Shown: positions 52,278 to 61,396, counted from the first letter of the stretch. The stretch: 64,000 nucleotides of DNA from Pseudidiomarina woesei (GCF_001418345.1 NZ_LIPW01000001.1:408429-472428); one strand, 5' to 3'. Numbers and translations are program-made. Notes: a model not told the origin generated them from the sequence alone.

Positions 52278-54128
52278 TTACTGCAAGTGAGCGCTTATTG
52301 TATTTATCCATGATAATACCTCGCCATCTGCATCAACATTATTAAGCCGCTCTAAAGTCATGTGTTCAATGGCCCCACGATTTAAACGTTTTTTAGCCTT
52401 GCTCTCTTTTTTACTTTGCTTCTTCTCATCTAGATCTTCCCAAGCTGTTGGTGAACCTGAAGCCTCATGAACTGCCTTTGCCACTAAAGTGGGTACATCA
52501 TCAAAAGGTTGGAAGTTCCCATTTAGCTGAATTCCGAACTCTTCGTTAATAGCTTCAAAATGAATGTAATTTTCCATCTCTCTTCTATTTGTAATTAATG
52601 AACAACAATTATCACCACGGGCATTTACCCTATCAGCAGCATCTTGGTACTTAGCTGGTGCTGGTGGTGGGTTGTCTCTATCTAATACATGAACTTCTGG
52701 AACTTGAAGTCCTTCAAGCCTGTTAGTCCATAGCTCAAGAGTCGAACCGCCCATAGGTATATAAACCAACTCTCCCTGCTGCTCAGCATTTCGCAAATCT
52801 ACAATATTAGGATCTTCTTGTGATAAGCGTGAAGATATCCCGCTGATGTACTCAATATCATTAGGCCCTTCAACACCAACAAAGACCTTTATGTTGTGGT
52901 TTGCAAAAATCCCAAGACTTTCCTTAATTCTTAGCAAAGTGTCATCATCAGTTTCGGCTAAGAATCGCGTTCCATCAGCTGCTTTCTCAATGAATCTAAT
53001 TGATCCTCGATCAATTCTACCTGCAAGGATTGGGTTGTGAGTTGTAAAAATTACTTGGCTTGAATCTTCAAGCGCTAACTCTTTGATCGCATCAAGGAGT
53101 AGAAGTTGGTTATTTGGGTGCTGCGATGTTTCTGGTTCTTCAATAGCAAAGATTACGTCTTGTACTTCACGTTCATCTGCCAGTTGCTCTGCTTTAGCTC
53201 GAAAAAAGTTTATCAAGAAAAGCCGTCTTACTCCGCTACCACGCTTATTCAAAGGGATTTTATCTTCATTTGTGAGTGATACTGAGAACACTTTGCTCCA
53301 ATTGAAACTAGAGAAGTTCGGATTTAGCTGGCTTGCTAAGTCAGGGTCCATTTCTCTAATTTTTTCGATAGTCAGTCTAGTGACCTCTTCAACCTGTCTT
53401 TTTACATGCTCACCTATAGTTTCGAGATCACCTGCTTTTTGTTTAAGAGCTTCCTTAATAGCAAATTTTATTGGGTCTTGCGCTTCAGCGTCTTGGTCAG
53501 AGCTTGGACGATCTGATTTGAATAGCTGAAAAAGGGGAAGAATATTCTGAATAGGTTTCCAAATTTTTGATTTTACTTCTAACTCAACTACTTGCTTGTC
53601 TAAAACAACATCAGGAACACTTAGCCAAATAGCATGACGCAAAGCAGATTTGACGGTTTCATTTACTCCATCTAGATCAACTCCTAGAGATCTAGCCCTT
53701 GTTCTAAGTTGTGCGACTGTTAATGAAAACAAGTCGTTAAAGTTTTCAGCCGTTGGATGAAAAGCACGAATAAAAATTTCCTCACACTTTGGTGCGGCAC
53801 CTGAGAAAACCTTCTTAACTTCGAGCTTGCCATCAGTATTCAAAAGATACTCATTTGCTGGTGATATGAGGTTGTCTGTATCTATTATTAACTGATCTGG
53901 AATTTCTTTAAAAATACATGTTATTTCTATATTTTCTGAATTTCTTAAGCCTGCGGAACGATCACCAGATTCTAGCTTTTCAGCATTAAAGAAAGCATCT
54001 AGCGCTTCAAGGATGGAAGACTTTCCTACATCATTTTTTGCTATTAGGGCCGTTAAATCAGTTAAAGGTATTGTTATTTCTTCTCTATAGCAGCGGAAAT
54101 TCTTTATTTTTACTTGTTCTAGTTTCAT
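52278..54128 (-). CDS. Cassette gene: OLD-family-like ATP-dependent nuclease (AAA + TOPRIM)
   Basis: 616 residues from ATG 54128 (MKLEQVKIKNFRCYREEITI). Walker A ALIAKNDVGKSSILEALDA (about 30-38); Walker B VIFAIEEPETSQHPNN (about residue 325); H-loop QVIFTTHNPILAG (about 363). TOPRIM motifs follow: VFVGVEGPNDIEYIS (about 419) and VHVLDRDNPP (about 481). NRREMENYI (about 517) is a further conserved acidic patch. This is the domain order of class 1 OLD nucleases and related phage-defence ATPase-nucleases. No GajB-type helicase is next to it. The product is very large for an integron cassette. Confidence 0.88.
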   Translation of the reverse strand: MKLEQVKIKNFRCYREEITIPLTDLTALIAKNDVGKSSILEALDAFFNAEKLESGDRSAGLRNSENIEITCIFKEIPDQLIIDTDNLISPANEYLLNTDGKLEVKKVFSGAAPKCEEIFIRAFHPTAENFNDLFSLTVAQLRTRARSLGVDLDGVNETVKSALRHAIWLSVPDVVLDKQVVELEVKSKIWKPIQNILPLFQLFKSDRPSSDQDAEAQDPIKFAIKEALKQKAGDLETIGEHVKRQVEEVTRLTIEKIREMDPDLASQLNPNFSSFNWSKVFSVSLTNEDKIPLNKRGSGVRRLFLINFFRAKAEQLADEREVQDVIFAIEEPETSQHPNNQLLLLDAIKELALEDSSQVIFTTHNPILAGRIDRGSIRFIEKAADGTRFLAETDDDTLLRIKESLGIFANHNIKVFVGVEGPNDIEYISGISSRLSQEDPNIVDLRNAEQQGELVYIPMGGSTLELWTNRLEGLQVPEVHVLDRDNPPPAPAKYQDAADRVNARGDNCCSLITNRREMENYIHFEAINEEFGIQLNGNFQPFDDVPTLVAKAVHEASGSPTAWEDLDEKKQSKKESKAKKRLNRGAIEHMTLERLNNVDADGEVLSWINTISAHLQ

Positions 54129-54170
54129 CCATTGAATCCTTAATAAATGCTCGATTCGTGTGAGCTGGAG

Positions 54171-54242
54171 TGTTAACGCCCGCATTTGCGGCTGGTTTGG
54201 AGCGCAGCGGAAAACCAGTCCGACAACAGCGCCTTGTTACAT
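54171..54242 (-). other. attC site 7
   Basis: Cores TGTTAACGCCCGC (from 54171) and GTTACAT (54236-54242), 72 bp, with GGCTGGTTTGGAGCGC/GGAAAACCAGTC arms. Confidence 0.82.
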
Positions 54243-54803
54243 GCTGAACAGATCATGCCACATTACCAAAACGATGATTAGCAGCCCCGAATAACTCGCC
54301 GCGTGCGCTTGCCAAATGAACTTATTGATGGAGAAGCTTGGATTAAAACCAACCTTACGCCAATACCAATTATAAAATGCCTTCTCGCAAAACACTGTGA
54401 GCAGAAAGGTTACGAGCAACCAAGCCAGCGAAATATACCCCAGATATTTAATATGTGGAGCACTGTCATATATCCATGTGCCAAGAGCTGATGCATAGCC
54501 CCCATATGGTTGTGGTAACTCCATTGCGAACGCGGTGATGACTGCTAACAAGAATGGAAACCCAAGACCAACAATCAATGTAGACATCAAATTTGCTAAG
54601 AACACATGCTTAAATGTTGTCGTGGTGCTAAGTCCTGATGCTTTTTTTAACAGCATAGTCTCGATAAATAAAATCCAGACCTGCCCAAAGATAAATGCGC
54701 TACCGCTGATAAAGAGTAGTAAAGGACCACCGCCATTGGCGTAAGCAATAGCAGGAAAACAAGCTAACAACAATGCAATGAACTTTTTATTCTTTGATAT
54801 CAC
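54237..54803 (-). CDS. Cassette gene: multi-pass membrane protein of unknown function
   Basis: 188 residues from GTG 54803 with GGAAG six bases upstream; starting upstream would cross attC 8. A signal-like N-terminus (FIALLLACFPAIAYA) is followed by about four membrane helices (LLLFISGSAFIFGQVWILFI, VGLGFPFLLAVITAFA, YLGYISLAWLLVTFLLTV, YSGLLIIVLVMWHDLF). No family recognised. The stop lies in attC 7. Confidence 0.75.
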   Translation of the reverse strand: MISKNKKFIALLLACFPAIAYANGGGPLLLFISGSAFIFGQVWILFIETMLLKKASGLSTTTTFKHVFLANLMSTLIVGLGFPFLLAVITAFAMELPQPYGGYASALGTWIYDSAPHIKYLGYISLAWLLVTFLLTVFCEKAFYNWYWRKVGFNPSFSINKFIWQAHAASYSGLLIIVLVMWHDLFSM

Positions 54804-54820
54804 TCGATACTTCCATGGGC

Positions 54821-54898
54821 ATGTAACGCCCGCCATAAACGGCCGAGTGAAACGAGGTCCGGCGACCGCAGGGAGCGTATTTGATGGCTTGGTTATGC
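54821..54898 (-). other. attC site 8
   Basis: Cores ATGTAACGCCCGCC (from 54821) and GTTATGC (54892-54898), 78 bp. Confidence 0.85.
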
Positions 54899-55252
54899 AT
54901 CGGGCTCAGACCAAACAGCATACTCATTTCCATTTGGATCAGTGAAGTGAAACCTCCGGCCACCTGGAAAATCGAATATATCCTGAACCACCTTGCCACC
55001 TGACGATGCGACTTTCTTAACCGTTTTCTCAAGCTCCGAGCTATAAAGAACGACCAGTACACTACCGCCCTCGGGTGAGCATACTTTGTCAGATTTGTAG
55101 AAGCCGCCATCTATTCCGGCGTTCTCAATAGCTACATACTCGGGGCCATAGTCGACGAATGACCATCCAAAAGCCGAAGTAAAGAACGCCTTCGTTGCTT
55201 CAAGATTCCTTGACGGAATCTCGACATAGTTGATTTTTCCTGTTTCCTTCAT
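54893..55252 (-). CDS. Cassette gene: VOC (glyoxalase/bleomycin-resistance fold) protein
   Basis: 119 residues from ATG 55252 with AGGAG upstream. INYVEIPSRNLEATKAFFTS and the C-terminal GRRFHFTDPNGNEYAVWSE show the paired beta-alpha-beta units and possible metal Glu/His positions of the vicinal oxygen chelate family. Cassette VOC genes are common and can modify or bind small molecules; the substrate is unknown. Stop in attC 8. Confidence 0.88.
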   Translation of the reverse strand: MKETGKINYVEIPSRNLEATKAFFTSAFGWSFVDYGPEYVAIENAGIDGGFYKSDKVCSPEGGSVLVVLYSSELEKTVKKVASSGGKVVQDIFDFPGGRRFHFTDPNGNEYAVWSEPDA

Positions 55253-55267
55253 GTCGTTCTCCTGTAT

Positions 55268-55354
55268 GCATAACGCCCGCAGCACAGGCCGAAACCCGCG
55301 CAGCGGTTGAGGTCCAGGCCACGCAGTGGCCGTTTGTGACTGCGCTTGTTATGC
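55268..55354 (-). other. attC site 9
   Basis: Cores GCATAACGCCCGC (from 55268) and GTTATGC (55348-55354), 87 bp, with GGCCACGCAGTGGCC as part of the stem. Confidence 0.87.
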
Positions 55355-55355
55355 A

Positions 55356-55892
55356 TTACTTACTCTCTGATAAATACATTTTTCCTTCTTTAACCACAAA
55401 CATTCCGCTTTTTGTACCAATGTATAAAGTCACTGCGTGAATATTGCTTTGTAAAAGATGGAATTCGTTTGGATATGGTTGAAGATGTGTAGCAAACATT
55501 GCTGAAGCATCAGGTTTTTTGGGGCCCAAACTTAAGCAACCTTTTGTTGAGCTTTGCGCCGAGTCTAGGGCAATTACACCATCAACTACCGGTGCTTTAA
55601 AATGCCGCCCGATAATGACTTCTTTGCCCTTCGAACCAATAAGATAAAAATACTGCTGTTCTTCACCAATCAAGTAACCTTCGTACTTTATCCCTGGGCA
55701 CTGATTTTCTTTTAGAAATTTCTTGATCTCTTTGTATTCGGTTCTTTTTTTCAAATTCACTTTAGTTTTTTGCTGGATAGCATCTGTTAGCATTGCACCC
55801 CAAGCCTGAGCATCCTCTAGCTCATCAGCATGGACGTAGCTGCTACTCAAAGCAGCGAAAGACAATAATACAACTGACATTAGTTTATGCAC
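55356..55892 (-). CDS. Cassette gene: secreted protein of unknown function
   Basis: 178 residues from GTG 55892 with AGGAG seven bases upstream. Signal peptide MHKLMSVVLLSFAALSSSYV followed by HADELEDAQAWG. The mature protein (TKVNLKKRTEYKEIKKFLKE, YLIGEEQQYFYLIGSKGKEV) has two Cys and no recognised family. Its stop is one base from attC 9. Confidence 0.78.
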   Translation of the reverse strand: MHKLMSVVLLSFAALSSSYVHADELEDAQAWGAMLTDAIQQKTKVNLKKRTEYKEIKKFLKENQCPGIKYEGYLIGEEQQYFYLIGSKGKEVIIGRHFKAPVVDGVIALDSAQSSTKGCLSLGPKKPDASAMFATHLQPYPNEFHLLQSNIHAVTLYIGTKSGMFVVKEGKMYLSESK

Positions 55893-55909
55893 TGATTTCT
55901 CCTTTTATG

Positions 55910-55987
55910 GCATAACGCCCGCCACAAACGCGAGCAACCTGTTGCGAGTCGAGCCGCGAAGCGGCGTTTTGGTGGCGTTTGTTATGC
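55910..55987 (-). other. attC site 10 (proximal)
   Basis: Cores GCATAACGCCCGCC (from 55910) and GTTATGC (55981-55987), 78 bp, with CGCCACAAACGC/GCGTTTTGGTGGCG arms and a GAGCCGCGAAGCGGC hairpin. Nearly the same cores as sites 8 and 9. Confidence 0.88.
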
Positions 55988-55991
55988 GGCC

Positions 55992-56279
55992 TCACTTGAG
56001 CTTGGCACCACAATTACCACAACTTCTTGGCGAAATTTGCACCCCTGCTCTTCCTATGGCTCTTGGTGCAGAATTACACGCGGGGCACCGATAGACTTTG
56101 TATAAGCCAAAAAAAATCAATGCAAAGCCAATCAAAAATGGAAGCGCTAGATTTATATATGTTTCAGTTAATGCGTTAATTAAAAGCGTAAGACCAAAAA
56201 TAGCAAACGACACTGCAAAAATCACAGTTAACTTTTGCTCTCTTTTAGCGAACTCATTTATAACTTCATTCTCAGTCAT
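55992..56279 (-). CDS. Cassette gene: two-helix membrane protein with zinc-ribbon tail
   Basis: 95 residues from ATG 56279 (MTENEVINEFAKREQKL). Two hydrophobic helices (VIFAVSFAIFGLTLLIN, LALPFLIGFALIFFGLY), then CPACNSAPRAIGRAG and SCGNCGAKLK, a CxxC...CxxC zinc ribbon. Function unknown. First cassette of the array as read on the minus strand; an in-frame ATG at 56300 lies in the boundary core. Confidence 0.75.
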   Translation of the reverse strand: MTENEVINEFAKREQKLTVIFAVSFAIFGLTLLINALTETYINLALPFLIGFALIFFGLYKVYRCPACNSAPRAIGRAGVQISPRSCGNCGAKLK

Positions 56280-56291
56280 TGCTTTTACACC

Positions 56292-56298
56292 GCATAAC
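56292..56298 (-). other. Solitary recombination core at the array boundary
   Basis: GCATAAC on the plus strand (GTTATGC on the minus strand) matches the inner core of sites 8-10 but is not followed by a GC-rich inverted repeat or a matching outer core. It could be the attI side of a former integron or a truncated attC. Confidence 0.55.
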
Positions 56299-56647
56299 AT
56301 TTGTATATTGTGCGTGCGCGTTTAGCAACTCGTCCAATTGATGGTTTTCAGCTCTTAACTTACTGAGCAAGCAGGCATTCCTAACTTGAAAGAATCCGAG
56401 TTAGCAAAGGCAATTTGAGCATGCTCAGTTACGCTCTACCGAGCGCACAATATCCAACCTTTATTTTTGTTATGTCATTGACAGTAAACGACTTAAACAC
56501 ACAACACAATAACAAAACACGCAATATCGCCGAAGTGAATGTGCCGTACATCGCTGGCGACACCATCACTTACTAATAACGCGACGGCTAGTCACTAGTT
56601 GCAGTAACCTGAAAGTCAAAAGGTCCGCTCCTCGCTCAAAGCAGACT
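56299..56647. other. Gene-free stretch beyond the array boundary
   Basis: No integrase or other recognisable gene. A 34-codon plus-strand frame at 56473-56577 (MSLTVNDLNTQHNNKTRNI at its start) is not recognised and could be a remnant. An attI site cannot be identified with confidence. Confidence 0.5.
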
Positions 56648-56965
56648 CTACCGCCTTACTTGCTGCGACTCGATTTCCACAACTTTGTTGCCAGAAAATA
56701 GCACCGTTAAGTAGTATTCGCCACCGATGTCACCTTTTACAACATAAGACCATGCTTCAGCTGATTTGCCACTGCGACCGAATCCGGTGTTGACACCAAT
56801 ACTCTGACGATCACGCAATTCGGGATTGCCGATTTTATTCATAACTTCGATTTTGGTCATGCCACAGCGAATGAGTTCGCCGCCACTAATCCGAAACGAA
56901 CAGCTTTCAGCGGTTGGTGAATATAAAACCAAAATGCCAGCAAGAGTGATTAAAAGCCACTTCAT
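56648..56965 (-). CDS. DUF2845-like secreted protein
   Basis: 105 residues. Signal peptide MKWLLITLAGILVLYSPTAES, then CSFRISGGELIRCGMTKIEV and MNKIGNPELRDRQ, the pattern of DUF2845/SmpA-like repeats that measure a Cys-bearing start and a GxP turn; ends in EIESQQVRR. Function unknown. No attC adjoins it, so it lies outside the array. Confidence 0.65.
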   Translation of the reverse strand: MKWLLITLAGILVLYSPTAESCSFRISGGELIRCGMTKIEVMNKIGNPELRDRQSIGVNTGFGRSGKSAEAWSYVVKGDIGGEYYLTVLFSGNKVVEIESQQVRR

Positions 56966-57124
56966 AAAAGATGCTCCTGTGAGGCATAAAACACAAAGTT
57001 AGCTTCTTAATTATCGGTAAGCAATTACACAAAAGGTATAGTAAAGTTGCCATGCATGATGTGTTACCTGTAAACACCCCATTTCTAACACGGTCAACGC
57101 ATTGATTAACTATTGAAGAATCAA

Positions 57125-58237
57125 CTAATCAAAATCTGCGGGATGATTCACGCCAAGCAGTATCGGCAATATATGTTTTCTGCTCAATTGATGGTGTGTG
57201 GCATTACGGTATTTATCATTGTGGGCATTAAGCAGTAAAACAACAAAGAGATCGCGGCTAGGTACATACTGTATTAACGCGGTGTAACCATAATCAGTAC
57301 TACCACCCATTTGAATGACCGTTTCACCGTTAATTTCCGTCTGCGCTAGGCTGCCCAGCAACCACCGTTCATTTGCCTCAGTCAATACAAGGTTCGGTGC
57401 GTTAACCGGTAAAAATCGACCACTTTTCAGGGCTGAAATCCAAGTCGCTAAATCATCAATTGAAGTGACCATGCCGCCAGCACCAATTAATGCCCACGTT
57501 AGGCCCTTTTCAAAGGTTGTACTGCCTGGGTCATCACCGCCGTAGCCGCGCGCAAGTTTATTCGCGTGTAATTGGGACTCTTTATAAAACCCGGTATTGC
57601 GCAAATTCAAAGGCACCAATAAATGCTCATGAACATAACCTTGAAACGATTGTTCACTCACTTTTTCGACAATAGCAGCCAAAAGTGTATAAGCGGCATT
57701 GGAATACGCAACTTTCTCGCCGGGCGCTGCAATTAACGGTATAGCTAAAATTCGGCGTTCGGCCTCGGCTTTGTCCATGAATTCAAAATCGGAGTCATTA
57801 TGAAAATTATCCAAGCCGCTGGTATGCCCCAACAACTGGGTTATTGTTATTGCTTTTAATTCATCCGAGGCATTGTGATAAAAATCAGCAATGGTATCGG
57901 TAAGTTTTAATTCGTTATTCGCCACAAGTTGCAGTACAGCTGCTGCGGTGAAGGTTTTCGCAATCGAACCCATGTCATACAAATATGTAGGATCATTTTT
58001 TTGCGCTTGCTGTCTATCAGCATAGCCATAAGCACTTTTAAATAATGTTTGCTGCCCATTTGCCACCAATACCATGCCGTCAAATGTACCGGCCAAGTGC
58101 TCGCGTTCAAGTTCCGCTGTTAAGTCAGAAATAACTGCAGCGTCATTCTGCGTTATTGGCGTGGCACTACGAAATTCAGGTGTGCTGCTACAACCCAATA
58201 GTGCAAAAACAATCAGTACAACCTTCAGGTTGTTCAT
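57125..58237 (-). CDS. Serine hydrolase, beta-lactamase/class C-like lipoprotein
   Basis: 370 residues from ATG 58237 (AGGA seven bases upstream). Lipobox ALLGC in MNNLKVVLIVFALLGC. Active-site motifs: DMGSIAKTFTAAAVLQL (SxxK), AYSNAAYTLLAAIVE (YxN). Typical of esterase/peptidase-type beta-lactamase-fold proteins; resistance is not implied. The longer open frame includes 91 codons upstream without similarity. Confidence 0.88.
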   Translation of the reverse strand: MNNLKVVLIVFALLGCSSTPEFRSATPITQNDAAVISDLTAELEREHLAGTFDGMVLVANGQQTLFKSAYGYADRQQAQKNDPTYLYDMGSIAKTFTAAAVLQLVANNELKLTDTIADFYHNASDELKAITITQLLGHTSGLDNFHNDSDFEFMDKAEAERRILAIPLIAAPGEKVAYSNAAYTLLAAIVEKVSEQSFQGYVHEHLLVPLNLRNTGFYKESQLHANKLARGYGGDDPGSTTFEKGLTWALIGAGGMVTSIDDLATWISALKSGRFLPVNAPNLVLTEANERWLLGSLAQTEINGETVIQMGGSTDYGYTALIQYVPSRDLFVVLLLNAHNDKYRNATHHQLSRKHILPILLGVNHPADFD

Positions 58238-58295
58238 AAAAAATCCTGTAAAAGTGCAATGTCCATATCGCCCCCTATTCACGAAACCCTCTCGA

Positions 58296-59594
58296 TTAAT
58301 CGCGACCGCGGTTGCGGTTCGGGCTTTTACGTGTGCCATCACGGCGTTTACCTTCACCAACAGGCTTGTTACCACTTGGCTTGTTACCACCACCTTGTGG
58401 CTTACGCGCAGCACGCGGTGGCCGTGGCGTTTTCTTCGGTGGTAGGGTTTTACCATTGAGCACCACATCGGCAAAGCCTTCCAGCTTGTGGCGCTCAATG
58501 GGCTGGCCAATTAACTTCTCAATGGCTTTAAGGGTTCTGAACTCTTCGTCCATAACCAACGAAATGGCATGGCCAACCTGCCCAGCGCGGCCGGTACGGC
58601 CAATACGGTGCACATAGTCTTCGGCCACTTGTGGCAGGTCAAAGTTAATCACATACGGCAGCTTTTCAATATCTAAACCGCGCGCAGCAATATCGGTTGC
58701 CACCAACACGTTCACTTTGCCGGCTTTAAAATCTGCCAGCGCTTTGGTGCGCGCGCCTTGGCTTTTATTGCCGTGAATAGCCGCCGCTAAAAAGCCATCG
58801 CCATCTAATTGCTTCACCAAACGGTTCGCACCGTGTTTGGTGCGCGAAAATACAATAACCTGCGGCAAATTCAAATTACGCAAAATTTGCATGAGCATGC
58901 GTGGTTTTTGGCTTTTTTCAGCCGCGTACACAATCTGATCAATACGCTCAGCAGTCGAATTTGGCGGCGCCACCGATATTTCTACAGGGTTATTCACCAA
59001 ACCTTTAGCAAGCGTGCGAATATCATCAGAAAAGGTTGCCGAGAACATCAAGGTTTGGCGCTTAGCCGGTAATAGCTTAATAATTTTCTTAATATCGTGA
59101 ATAAAGCCCATGTCCAGCATGCGGTCGGCTTCATCAAGCACTAACATTTCAAGTTTGGGAAAACGAATGGCGTTTTGCTGGTACAAATCCAGCAAACGGC
59201 CAGGTGTTGCTACCAAAATATCAACACCTTTACGCAGCTTCATCATTTGCGGGTTAATTTTCACCCCACCAAACACCACGGCGTAGTTCATCGGTAAACC
59301 CGAGCCATAATTCATCACGCTTTCACCCACCTGAGCGGCAAGTTCGCGCGTTGGGGTAAGAATAAGCACGCGCGCGGTATTTGCGGTGGCGCGCTCATTA
59401 TCTTTAAGCATTTCTAAAATCGGTAAGGTAAAGCCAGCGGTTTTACCCGTGCCTGTTTGTGCGGCCGCCATCACGTCTTTACCCGCCAATACGGCCGGAA
59501 TTGCTTGTGCTTGAATGGGAGTTGGTTCGGTGTAACCTTGACGTGTAAGGGCGGTAAGTATTTCAGGGCAAAGTCCGAGTTCAGAAAAATTCAT
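58296..59594 (-). CDS. rhlE: DEAD-box ATP-dependent RNA helicase, RhlE type
   Basis: 432 residues. Q motif [13 protein letters not shown], motif [10 protein letters not shown], Ia [42 protein letters not shown]. The C-terminus from about residue 375 is a Pro/Arg/Gly/Lys-rich RNA-binding tail. RhlE helps ribosome assembly and RNA turnover. Confidence 0.95.
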   Translation of the reverse strand: MNFSELGLCPEILTALTRQGYTEPTPIQAQAIPAVLAGKDVMAAAQTGTGKTAGFTLPILEMLKDNERATANTARVLILTPTRELAAQVGESVMNYGSGLPMNYAVVFGGVKINPQMMKLRKGVDILVATPGRLLDLYQQNAIRFPKLEMLVLDEADRMLDMGFIHDIKKIIKLLPAKRQTLMFSATFSDDIRTLAKGLVNNPVEISVAPPNSTAERIDQIVYAAEKSQKPRMLMQILRNLNLPQVIVFSRTKHGANRLVKQLDGDGFLAAAIHGNKSQGARTKALADFKAGKVNVLVATDIAARGLDIEKLPYVINFDLPQVAEDYVHRIGRTGRAGQVGHAISLVMDEEFRTLKAIEKLIGQPIERHKLEGFADVVLNGKTLPPKKTPRPPRAARKPQGGGNKPSGNKPVGEGKRRDGTRKSPNRNRGRD

Positions 59595-59707
59595 GTATAA
59601 ATGGGCATCTCAATTGTGATTAATGCAGCTATTCTAACCGATCACAGCGTCTACCGCATTGAATTTACTGCAGGCATGTTTCATTATCGTAATGACTGAG
59701 CATCATT

Positions 59708-60262
59708 CTAAATAACTTGGCTAAGTTCAATGCGGTAGCGGCTGATAAGCTCTGCATCAATCTGCAGCTCTGAATGCAGCTGTCCGCCACATGCTTCAAT
59801 CATTGCTTTTGAGGCATGGTTGTGCGAATGACAATGAATATGTGCCACGTCAATTCCCAGTTCACGCGCCTTTTTAAGGCTCAATAACAACAACGTGTTG
59901 CCAAGACCTTTGCAACGAAATTGCGGCCGTATGCTCAAGCCAATATGGCCGCCACAGTGTTCAATTTGAGCATTTAACCGATGCCGAATATTGGTACATC
60001 CAATAATCTCGTCACCATCAACCATCCAATAGGTTGAGCTTTGCACAAATCCAGCAGGAACGGCCGCGCCGGTACGAATTCCTTCAATACGCGCCAGCAT
60101 TGCAGCAAAATCGCTGTGGTCGAAATCTAACGGAAACGGATATCTTTCCTCATCGCCCAGCTCGTTAATATACGCCGCGTAGCTGGTTTTCAAACGGTCT
60201 GTTGGCAGAATAAGGCGATAATTATTATGCGTTGTCATACATTGTTCCAAGCTGATAGACAT
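59708..60262 (-). CDS. GNAT-family N-acetyltransferase
   Basis: 184 residues from ATG 60262, 3 bp after the upstream stop; ATG 60238, with GGAA upstream, is an equally likely start. Acetyl-CoA loop IRPQFRCKGLGNTLLLLSLK and YWMVDGDEIIGCTNIRHRL are characteristic. The substrate is unknown. Probably co-transcribed with the GFA gene. Confidence 0.85.
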   Translation of the reverse strand: MSISLEQCMTTHNNYRLILPTDRLKTSYAAYINELGDEERYPFPLDFDHSDFAAMLARIEGIRTGAAVPAGFVQSSTYWMVDGDEIIGCTNIRHRLNAQIEHCGGHIGLSIRPQFRCKGLGNTLLLLSLKKARELGIDVAHIHCHSHNHASKAMIEACGGQLHSELQIDAELISRYRIELSQVI

Positions 60263-60265
60263 GTT

Positions 60266-60667
60266 TTATTCGGGTAATTTTTTAAACGATGGCAAACGCT
60301 CAAGGTTGTTATCCCAACTTGCTTTACTTGCGGCGAATAGGTGGGCAGTAGGCCTATTCAAAACGTCGGTATCTAAGCTGCCCGCGGGAACAACAAGTAA
60401 ACCGCTAATGGCCGAGTTTGGCAACGCTGAACCGCATGTTTTGCAAAAACATTTGGTATGGCGTGTACCCGCCAGCGTAAACGATGTAACCTTGTCAGCA
60501 CCGCTTAGCCAAGTTAATGTCGCAGATTGTGAAAACAAATTTGCCGCATGTGCCGTTCCGGTGTCTTTTTGACAATGTTTGCAGTGGCACAGAAAAAAGC
60601 TATCAAATTCGCCTTTCACCTCAAATTTCACGTCACCACATAGGCACGACCCGATGTGTTTAGTCAT
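60266..60667 (-). CDS. GFA/CENP-V-family zinc protein
   Basis: 133 residues with the zinc Cys pattern of glutathione-dependent formaldehyde-activating-like proteins: GSCLCGDVKFEV, FFLCHCKHCQKDTG and KCFCKTCGSALP. Enzymatic activity varies in the family and is not predicted here. Four bases before the GNAT gene start. Confidence 0.9.
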   Translation of the reverse strand: MTKHIGSCLCGDVKFEVKGEFDSFFLCHCKHCQKDTGTAHAANLFSQSATLTWLSGADKVTSFTLAGTRHTKCFCKTCGSALPNSAISGLLVVPAGSLDTDVLNRPTAHLFAASKASWDNNLERLPSFKKLPE

Positions 60668-60862
60668 TTAATTTTCCTCTGCACGACCACCCCGTGTAGC
60701 ATCGATCTTATTACAATCAGCCTAAAAAATGACTTTAACGCGAGGTTCAGAATGTAACAAGGCTTGAATTACAGTGCTATAGTGCGGCGAGTATCGTATT
60801 AGTAATACACGTTTGGTGTCGGTAAACACACGCGTTTGTTCTCATAATTCCCACACATATCG

Positions 60863-61396
60863 TTAATTGTCCCGCTCGATAGTTACCGTAGCCTCATCGA
60901 TTAGCGTTACGTAGTCAGACTGCTCAGTCAGCTTTAATAAAATTGAAACGGTAATTTCATTGACACTTTCCGGCAAAGGCTCAAATTCTGAACCTACAGA
61001 TAACTTAAAGCCGCCGCCTGAATTGGCGGCTATAATCCCCTGAACTTCTTGAAAACTCTCAATAGCGCTTGGAGCGAGCTTAAAAACGTACTCGGTTTTA
61101 GCAGGGCTTGAAAAAAACAAACCTGTATCTGCGCTAATCTTGTTTTGTTCAAGCAGCGCCAAAGGAAACGTGAATGTGCGACTACCTTTATTGTCATTTA
61201 GCGCTAAATTAAGATCGACCGATTCGGCTTTCACATTCGCGGGCTCATCAATGCTAATTTTTGCACGAACCTCGCTCGGGTTAATATTCTGAAAAGCATT
61301 AACATCGAATCCACTAAATTGCAGCATGGTGGCCAGAGGGATACTTGCACAACCTGCAAGCAATAGACTGCTTGAAAAAACTAGCATCCGTAACAT
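60863..61396 (-). CDS. Hypothetical lipoprotein (LEA14-like or beta-sandwich)
   Basis: 177 residues from ATG 61396 (MLRMLVFSSSLLLAGC, lipobox LAGC; AAGGA upstream). The mature part is rich in alternating beta patterns (VRAKISIDEPANVKAESVDL, EYVFKLAPSAIESFQ). No named family is recognised. Confidence 0.72.
   Translation of the reverse strand: MLRMLVFSSSLLLAGCASIPLATMLQFSGFDVNAFQNINPSEVRAKISIDEPANVKAESVDLNLALNDNKGSRTFTFPLALLEQNKISADTGLFFSSPAKTEYVFKLAPSAIESFQEVQGIIAANSGGGFKLSVGSEFEPLPESVNEITVSILLKLTEQSDYVTLIDEATVTIERDN

Larger units (their letters stand above)
49365..56298 (-). mobile_element. Integron-type gene cassette array without visible integrase (CALIN)
   Basis: Ten attC-like sites (61-116 bp) separate ten minus-strand single-gene cassettes. 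Each site, read on the minus strand, begins with a YAAC-type core right at or in the gene stop and ends with GGCGTTA or a near variant. Between them lies an imperfect GC-rich inverted repeat. All genes share one orientation and have short intergenic gaps. No tyrosine recombinase with the IntI insert is encoded between 47570 and 57125. A solitary core GCATAAC at 56292-56298 marks the proximal boundary. Confidence 0.85.

Noticed and set aside
54787-55110. Minus-strand frame overlapping the VOC cassette and attC 8
   Set aside because: It crosses an attC and overlaps a well-supported VOC gene in another frame.
47570-57125. Integron integrase gene
   Set aside because: All longer frames on both strands were considered; none shows tyrosine-recombinase boxes or the IntI-specific insert.
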